This document shows positions 1 through 8,877 of a DNA stretch of 20,217 bases, in pieces. The notes under the pieces are model-generated. The model saw nothing but the letters and a program-made list of their open reading frames with translations, was not told the DNA's origin and made no database searches. Every line of letters starts with the position of its first letter. The stretch's first letter is position 1. This DNA comes from Amphimedon queenslandica (taxonomy: Eukaryota; Porifera; Demospongiae; Haplosclerida; Niphatidae): positions 464,338 to 484,554 of the forward strand of contig NW_003546261.1 of the NCBI RefSeq assembly GCF_000090795.2, written 5' to 3'. The position numbers were made by a program, and so were the translations under genes.

Positions 1-432
1 TTAAACAGTAGACCACTGGCTCCATTGATCTCTAATGATGATGGAATTGAAGTCCTCACGCCTGGACACTTCCTCATAGGAAGACCTCTAATGACTTTAC
101 CCCAACAGACTCAAACTAAAAAATTATCACTATTAAAGCGTTGGGAATTGTGTCAAACACTTGTGGTCCATTTTTGGAAAAGATGGTCTGCTGAATACTT
201 AATCTCCCTCAATAGATTCAATAAATGGCACTCTCCGAGCAGGAATATAAATGTCGGTGATATTGTCCTGTTAAAGGAAGATAACACGCTTCCTTCTCAG
301 TGGCCATTAGCTCGAATAATCAACACTCATCCTGGAAATGATGGTCTAGTTAGAGTGGTGACATTGAAGACCTCAAAGGGAACTTATAAAAGACCCATCA
401 CTAAACTGGTTGTTCTATTACCCATTGATTAA
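1..432 (+). CDS. BEL/Pao retrotransposon polyprotein, C-terminal end (integrase end plus DUF5641), partial
   Basis: This is the last 143 codons of a BEL/Pao-type Pol polyprotein, which supplies reverse transcription and integration functions to an LTR retrotransposon. The frame is open from base 1, so the gene continues off the left edge; the first ATG at 25 is internal. Visible signatures are the integrase-end motif LTPGHFLIGRPL, then the DUF5641 pattern RWELCQ...HFWKRWSAEYL, then a VGDIVLLKED strand and WPLARI, ending in KRPITKLVVLLP before the TAA. This order is typical of BEL/Pao C-termini. There are no stops or frameshifts, so it looks younger than the other elements in the window. The 109 bases after the stop lead into a probable 3' LTR. 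Whether the rest of the element is intact cannot be seen. The family call is secure from motif order; activity is not claimed. Confidence 0.9.
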   Translation, partial: LNSRPLAPLISNDDGIEVLTPGHFLIGRPLMTLPQQTQTKKLSLLKRWELCQTLVVHFWKRWSAEYLISLNRFNKWHSPSRNINVGDIVLLKEDNTLPSQWPLARIINTHPGNDGLVRVVTLKTSKGTYKRPITKLVVLLPID

Positions 433-541
433 TAATACTATCTTAATCATTACATTATATACCATGCTTTCATTCATTGTATCCATGTACATGTATTCAT
501 TATTTTGATTTTGTAAGACCGTCTGGTCTTGGCCGGCGGTA

Positions 542-709
542 TGTTCAGACTAATATTGTGAAATACCATAATTATTCTTATTGATCATTTTGTAAAAAAT
601 TTACTACACATTAATTTTAGAATAAGATTTTGTCTCATGTTAAAAGTTCTTAGCGTCTCTCTTTGTCCTGCCAGCTATATCTATTAGCATCTTGTTAGCA
701 GCCCTAACA
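542..709 (+). repeat. Probable 3' LTR of the BEL/Pao element
   Basis: About 110 bases after the polyprotein stop, a G/C-rich tract (ggccggcggta) is followed directly by TGTTCAGAC, the usual layout of a polypurine-like tract and LTR start. A matching AACA end occurs at 706-709, giving TGTT...AACA terminal inverted repeats and a 168-bp LTR. The start is fairly convincing. The end is a guess, because the 5' LTR lies outside the window and a target duplication cannot be tested. Confidence 0.45.
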
Positions 710-1040
710 CTGGGCCAATGGCAGTGAAGGATGAGCATAGGCCCAAAATAGGGCCAAATGGTAGGGCCGCGCATACTGTACATAAACTAAGTATTGGTGG
801 CAATTTCCATTGCGCTACGGCATTTAAATAACTACACGAATGTAGAACACTAAGGGGCAAGCCCGAGTTAGCAGAGCAATTATTTGGCATTGGATCTATT
901 GATCATTTGGTTTCAAAGCCATGCATCATGAGTCAGGCATAGCACACATACATAATGATAGTTTATGCTTATAAAATCACTTTAGATTATGATATTTGAA
1001 GTAACATTTAGTCTCCTTATTCAACATTCATATTTCTTGT
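710..1040. other. No gene recognised; flank of the BEL/Pao element
   Basis: Mixed-composition sequence with several GGGCC/GGCCC words at 711-770 and no reading frame resembling a known family. If the LTR end at 709 is wrong, part of this stretch could still be LTR. Confidence 0.3.
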
Positions 1041-1253
1041 CTAAATATGTCTGTAAAGCTGCTTTAAGTGTAATTTTATCAAATTATAAGATGAGAAAAA
1101 GCTTGATTGACTTTGACAGTTTCCATAGCAATTGCATTGAGCTTCATAACTTTTCATTAAATCCAAAACCTTTCTCAAGCTGTTGGAAAAGTCTTTGGAC
1201 AGTGTATCAGCCTTATATTGCTGCTGAATTTCTTCCTGTTTGTTGGTCGCCAT
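1041..1253 (-). CDS. Possible first coding exon of an unrecognised gene
   Basis: On the minus strand an ATG at 1253 sits in the context AATAAGATGGCGAC, which resembles many animal start sites (purine at -3, G at +4). The frame then reads MATNKQEEIQQQYKADTLSK and continues as a polar, Lys/Glu/Gln-rich, helix-like segment to about residue 40 before becoming less protein-like. That suggests a splice donor near 1150-1100, although no strong GT donor stands out. I do not recognise the family and found no convincing next exon on the minus strand down to base 710. The full 70-codon frame ends at 1041. It could also be a chance frame or an isolated gene fragment; overlapping frames on both strands look weaker. 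Confidence 0.3.
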   Translation of the reverse strand: MATNKQEEIQQQYKADTLSKDFSNSLRKVLDLMKSYEAQCNCYGNCQSQSSFFSSYNLIKLHLKQLYRHI

Positions 1254-1574
1254 CTTATTTTAAACTTGACCACTTCTACCTTCAACGACAATTTGAAAAT
1301 TGCATTGGTAATGCATGGATCTACTGTATTGGGCAAAATAGGGGTGACGTATTTTGACAAACAAAAGGGGTGTGATTGAGAGTATAGCTACACTGGGGCA
1401 TAGATACTAGAAAGAAATGATGATTAAGCAATTATGGTCAATCAAAGTTAACTCATTTAGTGAGTATAAGTACATCAGTTGCAACTGCAAGGCAAGGTAA
1501 TTCAGAATTTCAGAGCAGATTGTCCTTTTCTAAAAGATTTTGGTTGCTTCTCTACCGTGTCATTTTCTTACTAT

Positions 1575-2047
1575 ATGATGGAATCTTCCTCGACACCAAT
1601 GACTGTCTCTGACCATTCTACGGCAGCGACAGCGGTGGCAGGAACTCCTATTCTGGTCCCCACGGCTTTTTTAGGTCTATATTTAGTCCGGGTGTCAGAG
1701 CTGGCATCTTTGCAGTAGCAAGTAGATCCAGAGCAGGCCATTCTCATTTAAGTGGTCCATGACGAGGCGGAATTCTGTGATCGTTGCCACGCTCACCAGA
1801 TCCAGCTATGGGAGCTGTAGCCACACACAAATCGAGGGCTGTCGCCGAGGGAATAATTGCTATTGGGATGGAAGGTCACCCTCCAACGGTCCCAGGTGTC
1901 AATGCAGGTGGTGTAGTCAGTGCAAGTGCTGTAGGCAGTGCCAGTGGTGTAGTTCCTGCCTCAATCTCAACAGCCTCCATTCCTCTATCTTCTATGAGTG
2001 AGTTACTTATTAGTAGCAGTAGCCTTCCTAGGGTGAGGTTGTTGTGA
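1575..2047 (+). pseudogene. Ser/Ala/Gly/Pro-rich coding-like region that hops frames
   Basis: This stretch is more G/C-rich than its surroundings and reads as low-complexity protein in successive frames. One frame gives MTVSDHSTAATAVAGTPILV from about 1600. A second gives SPGVRAGIFAVASRSRAG at about 1690-1735. A third gives THKSRAVAEGIIAIGMEG and then a VSASAVGSASG run from 1784 to about 2030. The switches could be frameshift mutations in a decayed gene, or unseen introns. A good donor-like AGG/GTGAGG lies near 2032, and a pyrimidine-rich acceptor (tttctttcctatggtag) ends near 2437, followed by a stretch open in all three frames for about 120 bases. The family is not recognised and a functional spliced gene is not excluded. 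Confidence 0.25.
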
Positions 2048-2737
2048 CATATCCAAGGGTCCCCCTCAGACATGGCATAAGGTGGCTTGGGTACAACCCT
2101 CCCAGAAAATGGCTAGCCCACATGGGTGATAGGGTTGTGGGGCAGGTGATTGGGGGGTGGCTGAGCGGTGAGGGTGAAAAGGGAACCAGTGGGCTAAGCC
2201 AATTAACGTGAAGGGGTGGCAGCAGCCAGCCAACCTTTAGTTGCTCTTACTTTCTTCTGTGGTCTTCACTGTGTGACACCTATCTGCTGCTGACAGAATT
2301 CCTCTTACAGCTTTTTTATGCCTTCTGGGATGTGGTGAGGTTAAGGGTGGAGGTAGATGAGTGTAATATGTTGTTAAACTTCAAATTGCTATTTTGGATG
2401 GCTGCCTAGCCCTCTTATATTGTTTCTTTCCTATGGTAGATACTGGGCCTCTTGTTCCTCCAGGGCCTGGTTCCAGAATGGGGATACGCTGGAGCCTTTC
2501 ACCCCGTCCCCCCACTGGCTCAATGGGCAATCTACCCTCTGGGGCTACTGTCACTCTCTAGGGCCAGTAGTCTTGTGTAACCAGACCCCGCCCGCCGTGT
2601 TTCCAGGTTGGGTCAGGTTGACTGACCTTCCATGACTAGAGGAAAGACCCACCGTCGGCTTGGTGAGTGACATTGACATTGGTAATAAAATCTTAATAAA
2701 AGGGCTATAATTAATTTGGGGTGTGTGCAAGGTAAAA
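2048..2737. other. Possible intron and open segment; no gene recognised
   Basis: Bases 2048-2436 are G-rich and look intronic if the donor near 2032 is real. Bases 2437-2560 are open in all three plus-strand frames, and one frame reads GPLVPPGPGSRMGIRWSL before a stop, similar in style to the Ser/Pro-rich segment upstream. Nothing in 2640-2737 is recognisable. Confidence 0.25.
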
Positions 2738-3648
2738 ATGGCCGACTGAGAAATAGATATTGTATTAGAAGTTTCCAGGCGATACAATGTTGTTTTGAAA
2801 GACAAACACGCGGAAGCTATTAATAGTTTTATGAATGGGTGTGTTGTATTTGTTGCACTACCTACTGCTTATGGGAAGTCGATGCTTTTTTGCCCAGTGT
2901 TTTTGATCTTTATAAAGTTGAGTAAAATATACCTTCAAATTCTGTAAATCAGTAATTAAGTATGTGCCTTTAGGACAAGAAGGTAGTATTGTTATTTGTA
3001 TTAGCTCCCTTGTGTCTCTAATGATGGATCAGAAGTCCAACTTTACCCATTAACGCATAACAGCAGAGTTTGTAGGTGAAGAGCAGACTGATGAATATGC
3101 AGTAGGATCTGACTTACTGGTTAAATTCAGTTAGTCTATATTAGTCCGGAAAATTTAATGTACAACCCATTGTTTTGAATTACAATTTTATCGCCATTAT
3201 ATAAAGAATATTTCGTTGCCTTAGTAGTTGATGAAGCCGATTTTGTTAAAACTTGGTAAGTGTACAAAAGTCATGTATTAGTAGTTTGACAAAATTTTTT
3301 TAAGCGCAGACAAATTTCGGCTAGCATTGGTCATATTGGTGATATCACAAGCCTTCTTTCATTGAATGTCAATATCATGGCACTGACTGCCACTGCTACA
3401 AACAAAACATATAAAGTTGTATGCAAATGGTTGTCATTACACACACCTAAAGTAATAGGTTTGCAGCCAAATCGATCCAATAAAGTAAAACCAATGATTG
3501 ACTTGCATAACTTTTGTCAAGATATTGCTCGTGAACTTAAGTCTCTTGCATTGGAATATCCTAAAACTGTTATATTTGTGCAATGGTAGTCAGATTGTTC
3601 TGCTTTATATCATACCCTTTGAAAGAATTTAGGTGCTGAAGTGTACAT
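2738..3648 (+). pseudogene. RecQ-like DNA helicase, N-terminal half, decayed and split by a Gypsy insertion
   Basis: RecQ-family enzymes are ATP-driven 3'-5' DNA helicases. The ATG at 2738 is followed by a TGA at codon 4, then a frame reading LKDKHAEAINSFMNGCVVFV. The Walker A equivalent at 2861-2881 reads PTAYGKS where a second Gly is usual. After a probable intron ending at 2973 come motif Ia (ISSLVSLMMDQ) and a Walker B DEAD box at 3230-3241. A consensus donor (GTAAGT) follows at 3256, with an acceptor at 3309; splicing there yields a TGA where Trp is usual. Motif III reads MALTATAT at about 3377-3400, and the next region reads YPKTVIFVQW before a stop. Intact family members have none of these stops. 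The reading reaches LGAEVYI and is then broken by the retrotransposon; it resumes near 7954. Family assignment is firm, decay is firm, exon borders are approximate. Confidence 0.85.
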
Positions 3649-3883
3649 TGAGTATTATTATTATTATTATTGTTGTCATTACCAGTGTTATGATTCATGC
3701 TCATTCTTAATATTATCCTGCAGTGTTTTGATTCCGTGGTTTTACAACAATCCTGTTTTATCTCATGAACTTCCTGTTGTGTTGCCAATTTAAGTTGTGT
3801 AAACTTCTCTGTTCTTGTCTTTTTCATTAATCAAAATAATGATAGTTATTTCTCTGTGTTAAATAATACTTGAAGACAATGCA
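3649..3883 (+). repeat. 5' LTR of the Gypsy element
   Basis: Bases 3781-3883 match 7845-7947 at roughly four positions in five by eye, including the shared core taaataatact near the right end. Upstream of 3781 the two copies differ. Two candidate left ends are visible: TGAGTATT at 3649 (right where the helicase frame ends) and TGTTATGATT at 3686. The right end is probably the CA at 3882-3883, one base before the primer-site-like TGG. Confidence 0.65.
3652..3671. repeat. (TTA)n microsatellite
   Basis: A short uninterrupted tract of TTA/ATT triplets lies at or just inside the left edge of the Gypsy LTR. It blurs the exact insertion junction. Confidence 0.9.
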
Positions 3884-3884
3884 A

Positions 3885-3900
3885 TGGTGACGACGGTGGG
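3885..3900 (+). other. Primer-binding-site-like sequence
   Basis: TGGTGACGACGGTGGG begins one base after the inferred LTR end and directly abuts the gag ATG. LTR elements prime reverse transcription with a tRNA 3' end, whose CCA gives TGG in the element. The following bases resemble primer sites assigned to serine tRNAs in other Gypsy elements, but the tRNA identity was not checked. Confidence 0.5.
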
Positions 3901-4692
3901 ATGGCAGCTCCAACAAAGTATGGCATGTTGGCTGAGTACCAGCGCAATGTTGAGTCCATCGAAGTTTATAAAGATAGAGTAAAGGTCTTCTTAGTTGCTA
4001 ATCAGATACCTGAAGAACGACAAGTGGCTGTGTTACTGAGCATAATATGAGCTCACTTCTGACTGTTATCCAGCTTGTTGGCACCTAAAAAGCCATCAGA
4101 CAAGACTGTCGAACAGCTACTTGATGTATTGAAGGCACATTTCTCGAAGAAGCATGTCACCATAGCAGAGAGATACAGATTCTACTCGTGAGTTCAATGT
4201 CCAGGGGAGACTGCAATTCTGTTTGCTGCTGAGCTTTGCTAGCTAGCTGTCCATTGCAAATTTGAAGGATTTCTCAACCAGGCACTCCGAGACCGCTTTG
4301 TGTGTGGTCTGCAATATACTGTGGCTCAGAGAAAACTCCTGTCTGGGGAGGATCAACCTGAATGGCTCTCATTCAAGGCTGCTAGCCGTTACACTAGAGA
4401 CAGTTGCTACTGGAGTCAAGGACCTTTGACAAGAAAATGTTTATTATAATCAACAACAGAGCAGAAGTGTTATCGCTGTGGCTGTGATGGTCACCGTCCC
4501 GTTGAGTGTTGACTTAGGGGAGCCATTTAATGAAAATGTGGGAAGAAAGGGCATCATTAGGGTGTTTGCAGAAGCCGAGAGTGTAACAATGCTGCCCCAC
4601 TTGAGCACAAAAGGAAGACCACTCAGAAGGCTCCAGTAAGGAAGGTAGATGAGCCAGAAGATGAGAGCTCTGCTAATGGTGATAAGGATGAG
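3901..4692 (+). pseudogene. Gypsy gag (capsid and zinc-knuckle nucleocapsid), decayed
   Basis: Gag forms the particle that packages the element RNA. The ATG at 3901 opens a frame reading MAAPTKYGMLAEYQRN and then VEVYKDRV-like capsid sequence, ending at a stop 50 codons in. The reading continues through further stops and frame changes with LLAPKKPSDKTVEQLLDVLK and ALRDRFVCGL. A zinc knuckle of C-x2-C-x4-H-x4-C form is visible near 4470-4510 (CYRCGCDGH). A second knuckle follows near 4536, where the first cysteine codon reads TGA. A charged tail (EPEDESS...GDKDEE) leads towards the protease region. At least five in-frame interruptions mean no functional Gag. Confidence 0.8.
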
Positions 4693-4700
4693 GAGGTTCC

Positions 4701-5036
4701 TTGTGTTTTAAAGTAAAGGGGAACCCTGTTAAGGCTACACCACCACCAATCAAAGTTTCTGTAGAAATAGACGGCAAGCTGATAAAGATGGAGGTGGACA
4801 CCGGTGCAGCTGTGTCTATCATCTCGGAACGTACATATTGTACATGGTTGAAAGATACACCCCTCTGTCCTGCAGAGATACAGCTGCAAACATATACATC
4901 TGAGCAACTGACTACACTAGAGATACCATGTCACCCTTCAGTATGGCAACTCAAGGAATTGTGTATGTTGTGTCCGAAGAGGGACCATCCTTACTGAGAC
5001 GAGATGTTCTTCAGAAGATCAAATTAAACTGGCCTA
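4701..5036 (+). pseudogene. Gypsy aspartic protease, decayed
   Basis: Retroelement proteases are dimeric aspartic proteases that cut the polyprotein. The frame from 4701 reads PPIKVSVEIDGKLIKMEVD and the catalytic signature DTGA falls at 4797-4808, followed by AVSIISERTY. The frame shifts near 4945. The other frame then reads VYVVSEEGPSLLRRDVL, the usual protease end with a GRD-like motif whose Gly reads Arg. The catalytic Asp is kept but the coding frame is broken. Confidence 0.75.
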
Positions 5037-5159
5037 AAATTATGAAGCAAATTCATAATACGCTGGAGGAGAGCCTCAGCAGTTGGAAACATTACTAAAA
5101 AGGTAGGAGGCAGTATTACAAGACAGATTGGGCACTTTCAAGTGTCACCATGCCACACT

Positions 5160-6440
5160 GCATGTGAAGGAAAGTACAACAGATATTTCCGACCCCATGT
5201 TGTACCTTTTGCCCTAAGTGAGGCTGTAGAAAGGTAGCTGAGCAGGTTGGTAGAGCAAGGAATTTTAGAACCTGTGCGAACTAGTGAGTGGGCCACTCCC
5301 ATAGTTGTGGTACCCAAGAAGGAAGGAAATATCAGAATTTGTGGAGATTATAAAGTCACCATCAATTCAGCCATAGCAGTAGACATTCATCCCATTTTTA
5401 AACCACAAGAACTGTTTGCCTCCATGGCTGGTCGGGAGAAATTCACTAAACTAGATCTGTCCCAGGCCTACCAGCAGCTGCTGCTAAGTGAAAAGTCCAA
5501 GAAGTTGATGACAATCAACACTCACAAGGGGTCTTCAGATACACTTGACTTCGTTTAGAGTTACCTCAGCACTAGTTATGTATCAGAGAAACATGGATAG
5601 CATATTGCAAGGTATTCCTAGAGTGTGCTGCTATATTGATGATATTTTAATATCAGGAGAGACTGAAGAGCACTTAAAAAACTTAGAAGCTGTAATAAGA
5701 AGACTACAAAAACATGGTGTTACTGTTAAGCTGAGCAAGTGCAAGTTCCTTTGTAAGTCAGTAAAATACTTGGGTGATGTTATTGACAAAAGGGGGCTGC
5801 ATGCTGCCTATGAGAAGGTCAAGGCCCTAGTGGATGCACCCCTTCCCAAAAATGTGAAGGAGCTCAGGTCGTTTGTAGGGTTGATTAATTATTATATGCA
5901 ATTTATTAAGAATCTAGCCCGCTTATTATATCCCCTTAATTGCTTGCTACGACAAAATAGTTAGTATGGTCACCCGACTATGATCAGGCTTTTAAAAGGG
6001 CTAAGAATCAACTACTCTCTGCTAAAGTCTTAGCACATTAAAATCCTCAACATGAGATTGTTCTAGCTACGGATGCTTCTGCCAATGGCTTGGGGACAGT
6101 GTTATCACATGTTGACGAAAGTGGTAATGAGAAGCCAGTGGCTTTTGCATCAATGACACTTACCCCTGCTGAACGAAATCATGCACAGCTGGAAAAAGGG
6201 GCCTTATCCATTATTTTTGAAGTTTCAAAAATATTTGTATGGTCGTCATTTTAATTTGCTAACAGACCACAGGCCTTTAGTTTCAATTTTGGGTCCAAAA
6301 ACGGGAGTGCCTACTGTAGCTGCAGCAAGATTGCAGAAATGGGCTATTCACTTATCTGCTTATTCCTTTTTAATAGGTTTTCGTAAGACTGGTGACCATG
6401 GAAATGCCAATTGCTTGTCTAGACTACCTCTGTCAGAGCT
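5160..6440 (+). pseudogene. Gypsy reverse transcriptase and RNase H, decayed
   Basis: Reverse transcriptase copies the element RNA and RNase H removes it. The frame from 5247 reads LVEQGILEPVRTSEWATPIV, RICGDYK and FTKLDLSQAYQQ, with the first catalytic Asp at 5454-5456. A frameshift near 5535 leads into a second frame carrying the YIDD active site at 5632-5643 and then KSVKYLGDVID and LRSFVGLINYY. After a stop at 5962, RNase H begins with LATDASANGLG (catalytic Asp at 6072-6074). A frameshift near 6190 separates it from LTDHRPLVSILGPK and KTGDHGNANCLSRLP. Catalytic residues are retained but at least three interruptions make it a relic. Confidence 0.85.
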
Positions 6441-6639
6441 AGGTGCAGTGGATGCTAGTGACGTGGTTTCCAGATTTCACGAAGTTCAGATGTCAGCTGT
6501 TCCTCCTACACACAATCAACTCAAACCCTCAAGTAGGACTGACCCTGTGGTGAGCAAGGTGCTGACCTACACCTTATATGGCTGGCCTCAGTTTATCCAA
6601 GATGACCTCAAGCCTTACTGGAGGAGACATGAACTGTCT

Positions 6640-7836
6640 CTGGAGGAGGGTTGTCTGTTGTGGGAAAACAGGGTAGTTATTCCTGCACAGTGTCGAGATA
6701 GATTAAGGAATTGCATGATTGTCACCCAGGTATTGTAAGAATGAAGGCTGAAGCAAGGAGTTACTTTTGGTGGCCTGGTCTCGATAAAGATGTTGAAGAG
6801 GAAGTGAGGTCTTGTAATGCTTGTACAAACACAGGTGAAGGCGAATCCAGCTCCAGTTACATTACATCCCTGATCTGGTCATTTAGGCCTTGGAGTAGGG
6901 TACATATTGACTTTGCAGGACCCCTCATTGGAAAAATGTATTTCATTGTGGTTGACGCCTATTTGAAATGGCCAGAGGTATTTGAGATGAAGTCCAATAC
7001 AACTGCAAAGACTATTGAGGTGCTGCAGAGACTCTAATACATATGGTTTGCCAGAGCAAATGGTAAGTGACAATGGCCGGCAGTTTAGATTGGAAGAGTT
7101 TGCAGAGTTTTTGATAGGACTTGGGGTAAAATAGTTTTGGTCTGCTGTGTATCATCCTGCTACAAATGGTACCGTGGAGAGGTTTGTCAAAACCTTGAAG
7201 ATGGCCCTCAAAACGAAATTTATTGAAGGAAGAGAATTGCGGAATGTACTAGGGAGATTTCTATTTAAGTATCGTACCACACCCCATGCAGTTACTGAAT
7301 GAATTCCCAGTAATCAGGCCAAACAAAAGCAATATCATGACCGAGGGAAAAAGATGTAGGGTTTCGGATAGAGTATATGGTACGTATATTCAGGAGAGGA
7401 ATCATCAAGTGGGAAACGGGTATTGTGAAGGAAGTGCTTGGATCTAGATCATTGAAAGTCATGTTGTCAAATGGAGAAGTGGTTTGACACCTGGATCAAG
7501 TAAAAAAGGGCTATTTTGATATAGGCCTAGAGTTTGGTAGAGTAGAACTAGAAACAAGAGCCACAGAGCAAAGGAGCACTCCCACCGAAATTGAACCAAG
7601 AGATGCACCTAAAAATCCCAGCTTACCAACGGGTGACAAAAATCCTAGTGTATTTGAAAGAGGAACTGAAGACTGTCGTGGACACCATAATGAGGACATA
7701 GGGGAGCCTGGAAACACTGGAGATGTCCCTCTTGCTGATACAGGGTTCCAGGAGGCTCCTAGTGCTCCAGTTACTACTACTCAACGGTATCCTACTCGAG
7801 TGAGGCATCCACCAGATCAACCCTGGTTTGTGCAAA
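6640..7836 (+). pseudogene. Gypsy integrase and C-terminal tail, decayed
   Basis: Integrase joins the DNA copy to the host chromosome. The zinc-binding HHCC residues are visible: His at 6714 and 6723, Cys at 6813 and 6822. The core D,D,E set is present at 6909-6911 (HIDFAGP), 7069-7071 (SDNGRQF) and 7177-7179 (GTVERF), but a frameshift near 6725 and stops at 7036 and 7132 break the frame. After YRTTPHAV at about 7270 the sequence jumps to QKQYHDRGKK, so a stretch usually present there appears deleted. The tail, from about 7540, is acidic and Pro-rich and ends RYPTRVRHPPDQPW, a familiar end for this group. Confidence 0.85.
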
Positions 7837-7844
7837 AGTATTTA

Positions 7845-7947
7845 GTTGCCTATTTAAGTTTTGTAAATTTCTCTGTCCTTGCCTTTTATATTAATTAAAA
7901 GTATCATTGTTATTTCTCTCTATTAAATAATACTTTGAGACATCACA
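7845..7947 (+). repeat. 3' LTR of the Gypsy element, left part missing
   Basis: This 103-base stretch matches 3781-3883. Left of 7845 the coding tail runs straight into the shared part, with no polypurine tract and no counterpart of the left part of the 5' LTR. An internal deletion of the LTR start is the simplest explanation. The tail reading frame continues into the LTR and stops at about 7896. Confidence 0.7.
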
Positions 7948-7953
7948 GGTCCT

Positions 7954-8331
7954 CACATCACCTTTCCACCATACTATCCTATTTGGCAATAGTATTTACT
8001 GGTTGATATGCATACTTGAGCATCTACCATAAGTAAGAAAGACAAAGTCTTCAAAGAATTTTGTAATTCAAAAGGAACTGTTTGTGTCATTGTTACTACT
8101 GCTTTTAGAATGGGAGTGGATTGCTCAGACATTCGTGTAGTCATTTATTTGGTTCCTCCATCCAGCCTTGAGGAGTATGTCCAAGCAACTGGACGAGCTG
8201 GTCGTGACTACCAACTAAGAAAAAGGCAATATTGTTTTATGGATGACCAGGAAAGTTTGTTTCTCAGGATTTGAAAGCTTATGCTGTTAATGAAAAAGAA
8301 TGCTGGATAGAAATGTATGTGTAACCCATTG
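7954..8331 (+). pseudogene. RecQ-like DNA helicase, C-terminal half, decayed
   Basis: This continues the helicase that begins at 2738. The frame reads HITFPPYYPIW, then LLVDMHT, a stop, AST, and KEFCNSKGTVCVIVTTAFRM with motif V (FRMGVDCSDIRVV). The motif VI arginine finger region reads QATGRAGRD at about 8182-8208. Known RecQ proteins have this segment 10-15 residues after the LGA-type motif found at 3632-3648, which is why I treat the two parts as one gene split by the insertion. A frameshift near 8250 follows, then AYAVNEKECWIEM, where the Cys resembles the start of the RecQ zinc-binding region. A Gly usual in motif V reads Arg. No further exon was found beyond 8331. Confidence 0.85.
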
Positions 8332-8663
8332 ATTTGACACAATAAAAGATTTATATTATTGTTAATAAAATAATGAATTAAAGCAAGGTCAGATCCTCTC
8401 CACAATCCAACTATCGATATCATCAGTTTCAACTTGACCCAGCAATTGCCTGTTAAGAAGAAGGTATGGCATGTATTTGGAGTGACATCAAAGATTTTCT
8501 TCTGTCTTAACACATCTAATATAATACTTAAGTCTTTAGTGTATGATAGTTTATCGTGTATATCAGACAGAGCCTGTACACATTATTCATTGCTAAATTA
8601 TTGGCACATTTCATCCACAAAACAAATTGGCCTTCCTGCTCTTTCAATGCCCTTTGGTTGCAC
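8332..8663. other. No gene recognised
   Basis: AT-rich sequence between the helicase relic and the MITE. An AATAAA at about 8340 could be the helicase gene's old polyadenylation signal. Frames of up to 101 codons exist on the minus strand but read as lysine- and phenylalanine-rich noise. Confidence 0.35.
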
Positions 8664-8877
8664 AAAAAACAAGGTTAAGTAGGATTCCAAACGACCCACA
8701 AAAATAAGAAATAAAAATCCTACTCATTACGCAAATTCTACTTGACATTGTAGTTTCAAAGTTATTATGTAAGAATTACAGATCACCTTGCAATGTAGAG
8801 TAAAATTTGCGCCACGAGTAGGATTTTCATTTTGTATTTTTGTTGGTTATATGTAATCCTTCTGAACCTTATTTTTT
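8664..8877. mobile_element. MITE-like element with long terminal inverted repeats
   Basis: Bases 8671-8743 and 8795-8870 are inverted copies of each other. AAGGTTAAGTAGGATT on the left pairs with AATCCTTCTGAACCTT on the right, and AAAAATCCTACTC (about 8716-8728) pairs with GAGTAGGATTTTC (about 8815-8827). Arms are about 73-76 bases around a short centre, with scattered mismatches and small gaps. Six A's outside the left arm mirror six T's outside the right arm, so the repeat may reach 8664-8877. There is no coding capacity. No clear target duplication was found and the superfamily is unknown. Confidence 0.8.

Larger units (their letters stand above)
3649..7953 (+). mobile_element. Decayed Gypsy-type LTR retrotransposon inserted in the helicase gene
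   Basis: The order LTR, primer-site-like TGG, gag, protease, reverse transcriptase, RNase H, integrase, LTR is that of Gypsy/Ty3 elements. It resembles the invertebrate proteins often labelled K02A2.6-like. All coding parts carry stops and frameshifts. The helicase reads through to about 3648 and again from about 7954, which brackets the insertion. A possible target duplication is tacat (3644-3648) against cacat (7954-7958), one mismatch in five; the exact LTR tips are unresolved. The two LTR copies share about 103 bases and are visibly diverged. Confidence 0.85.

Noticed and set aside
989..1357. 122-codon plus-strand frame
   Set aside because: Composition looks like the antisense of the better minus-strand exon; no family similarity.
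8208..8513. 101-codon minus-strand frame
   Set aside because: It partly lies opposite the helicase motif VI region, which is clearly coding-derived on the plus strand; the rest is AT-rich noise.
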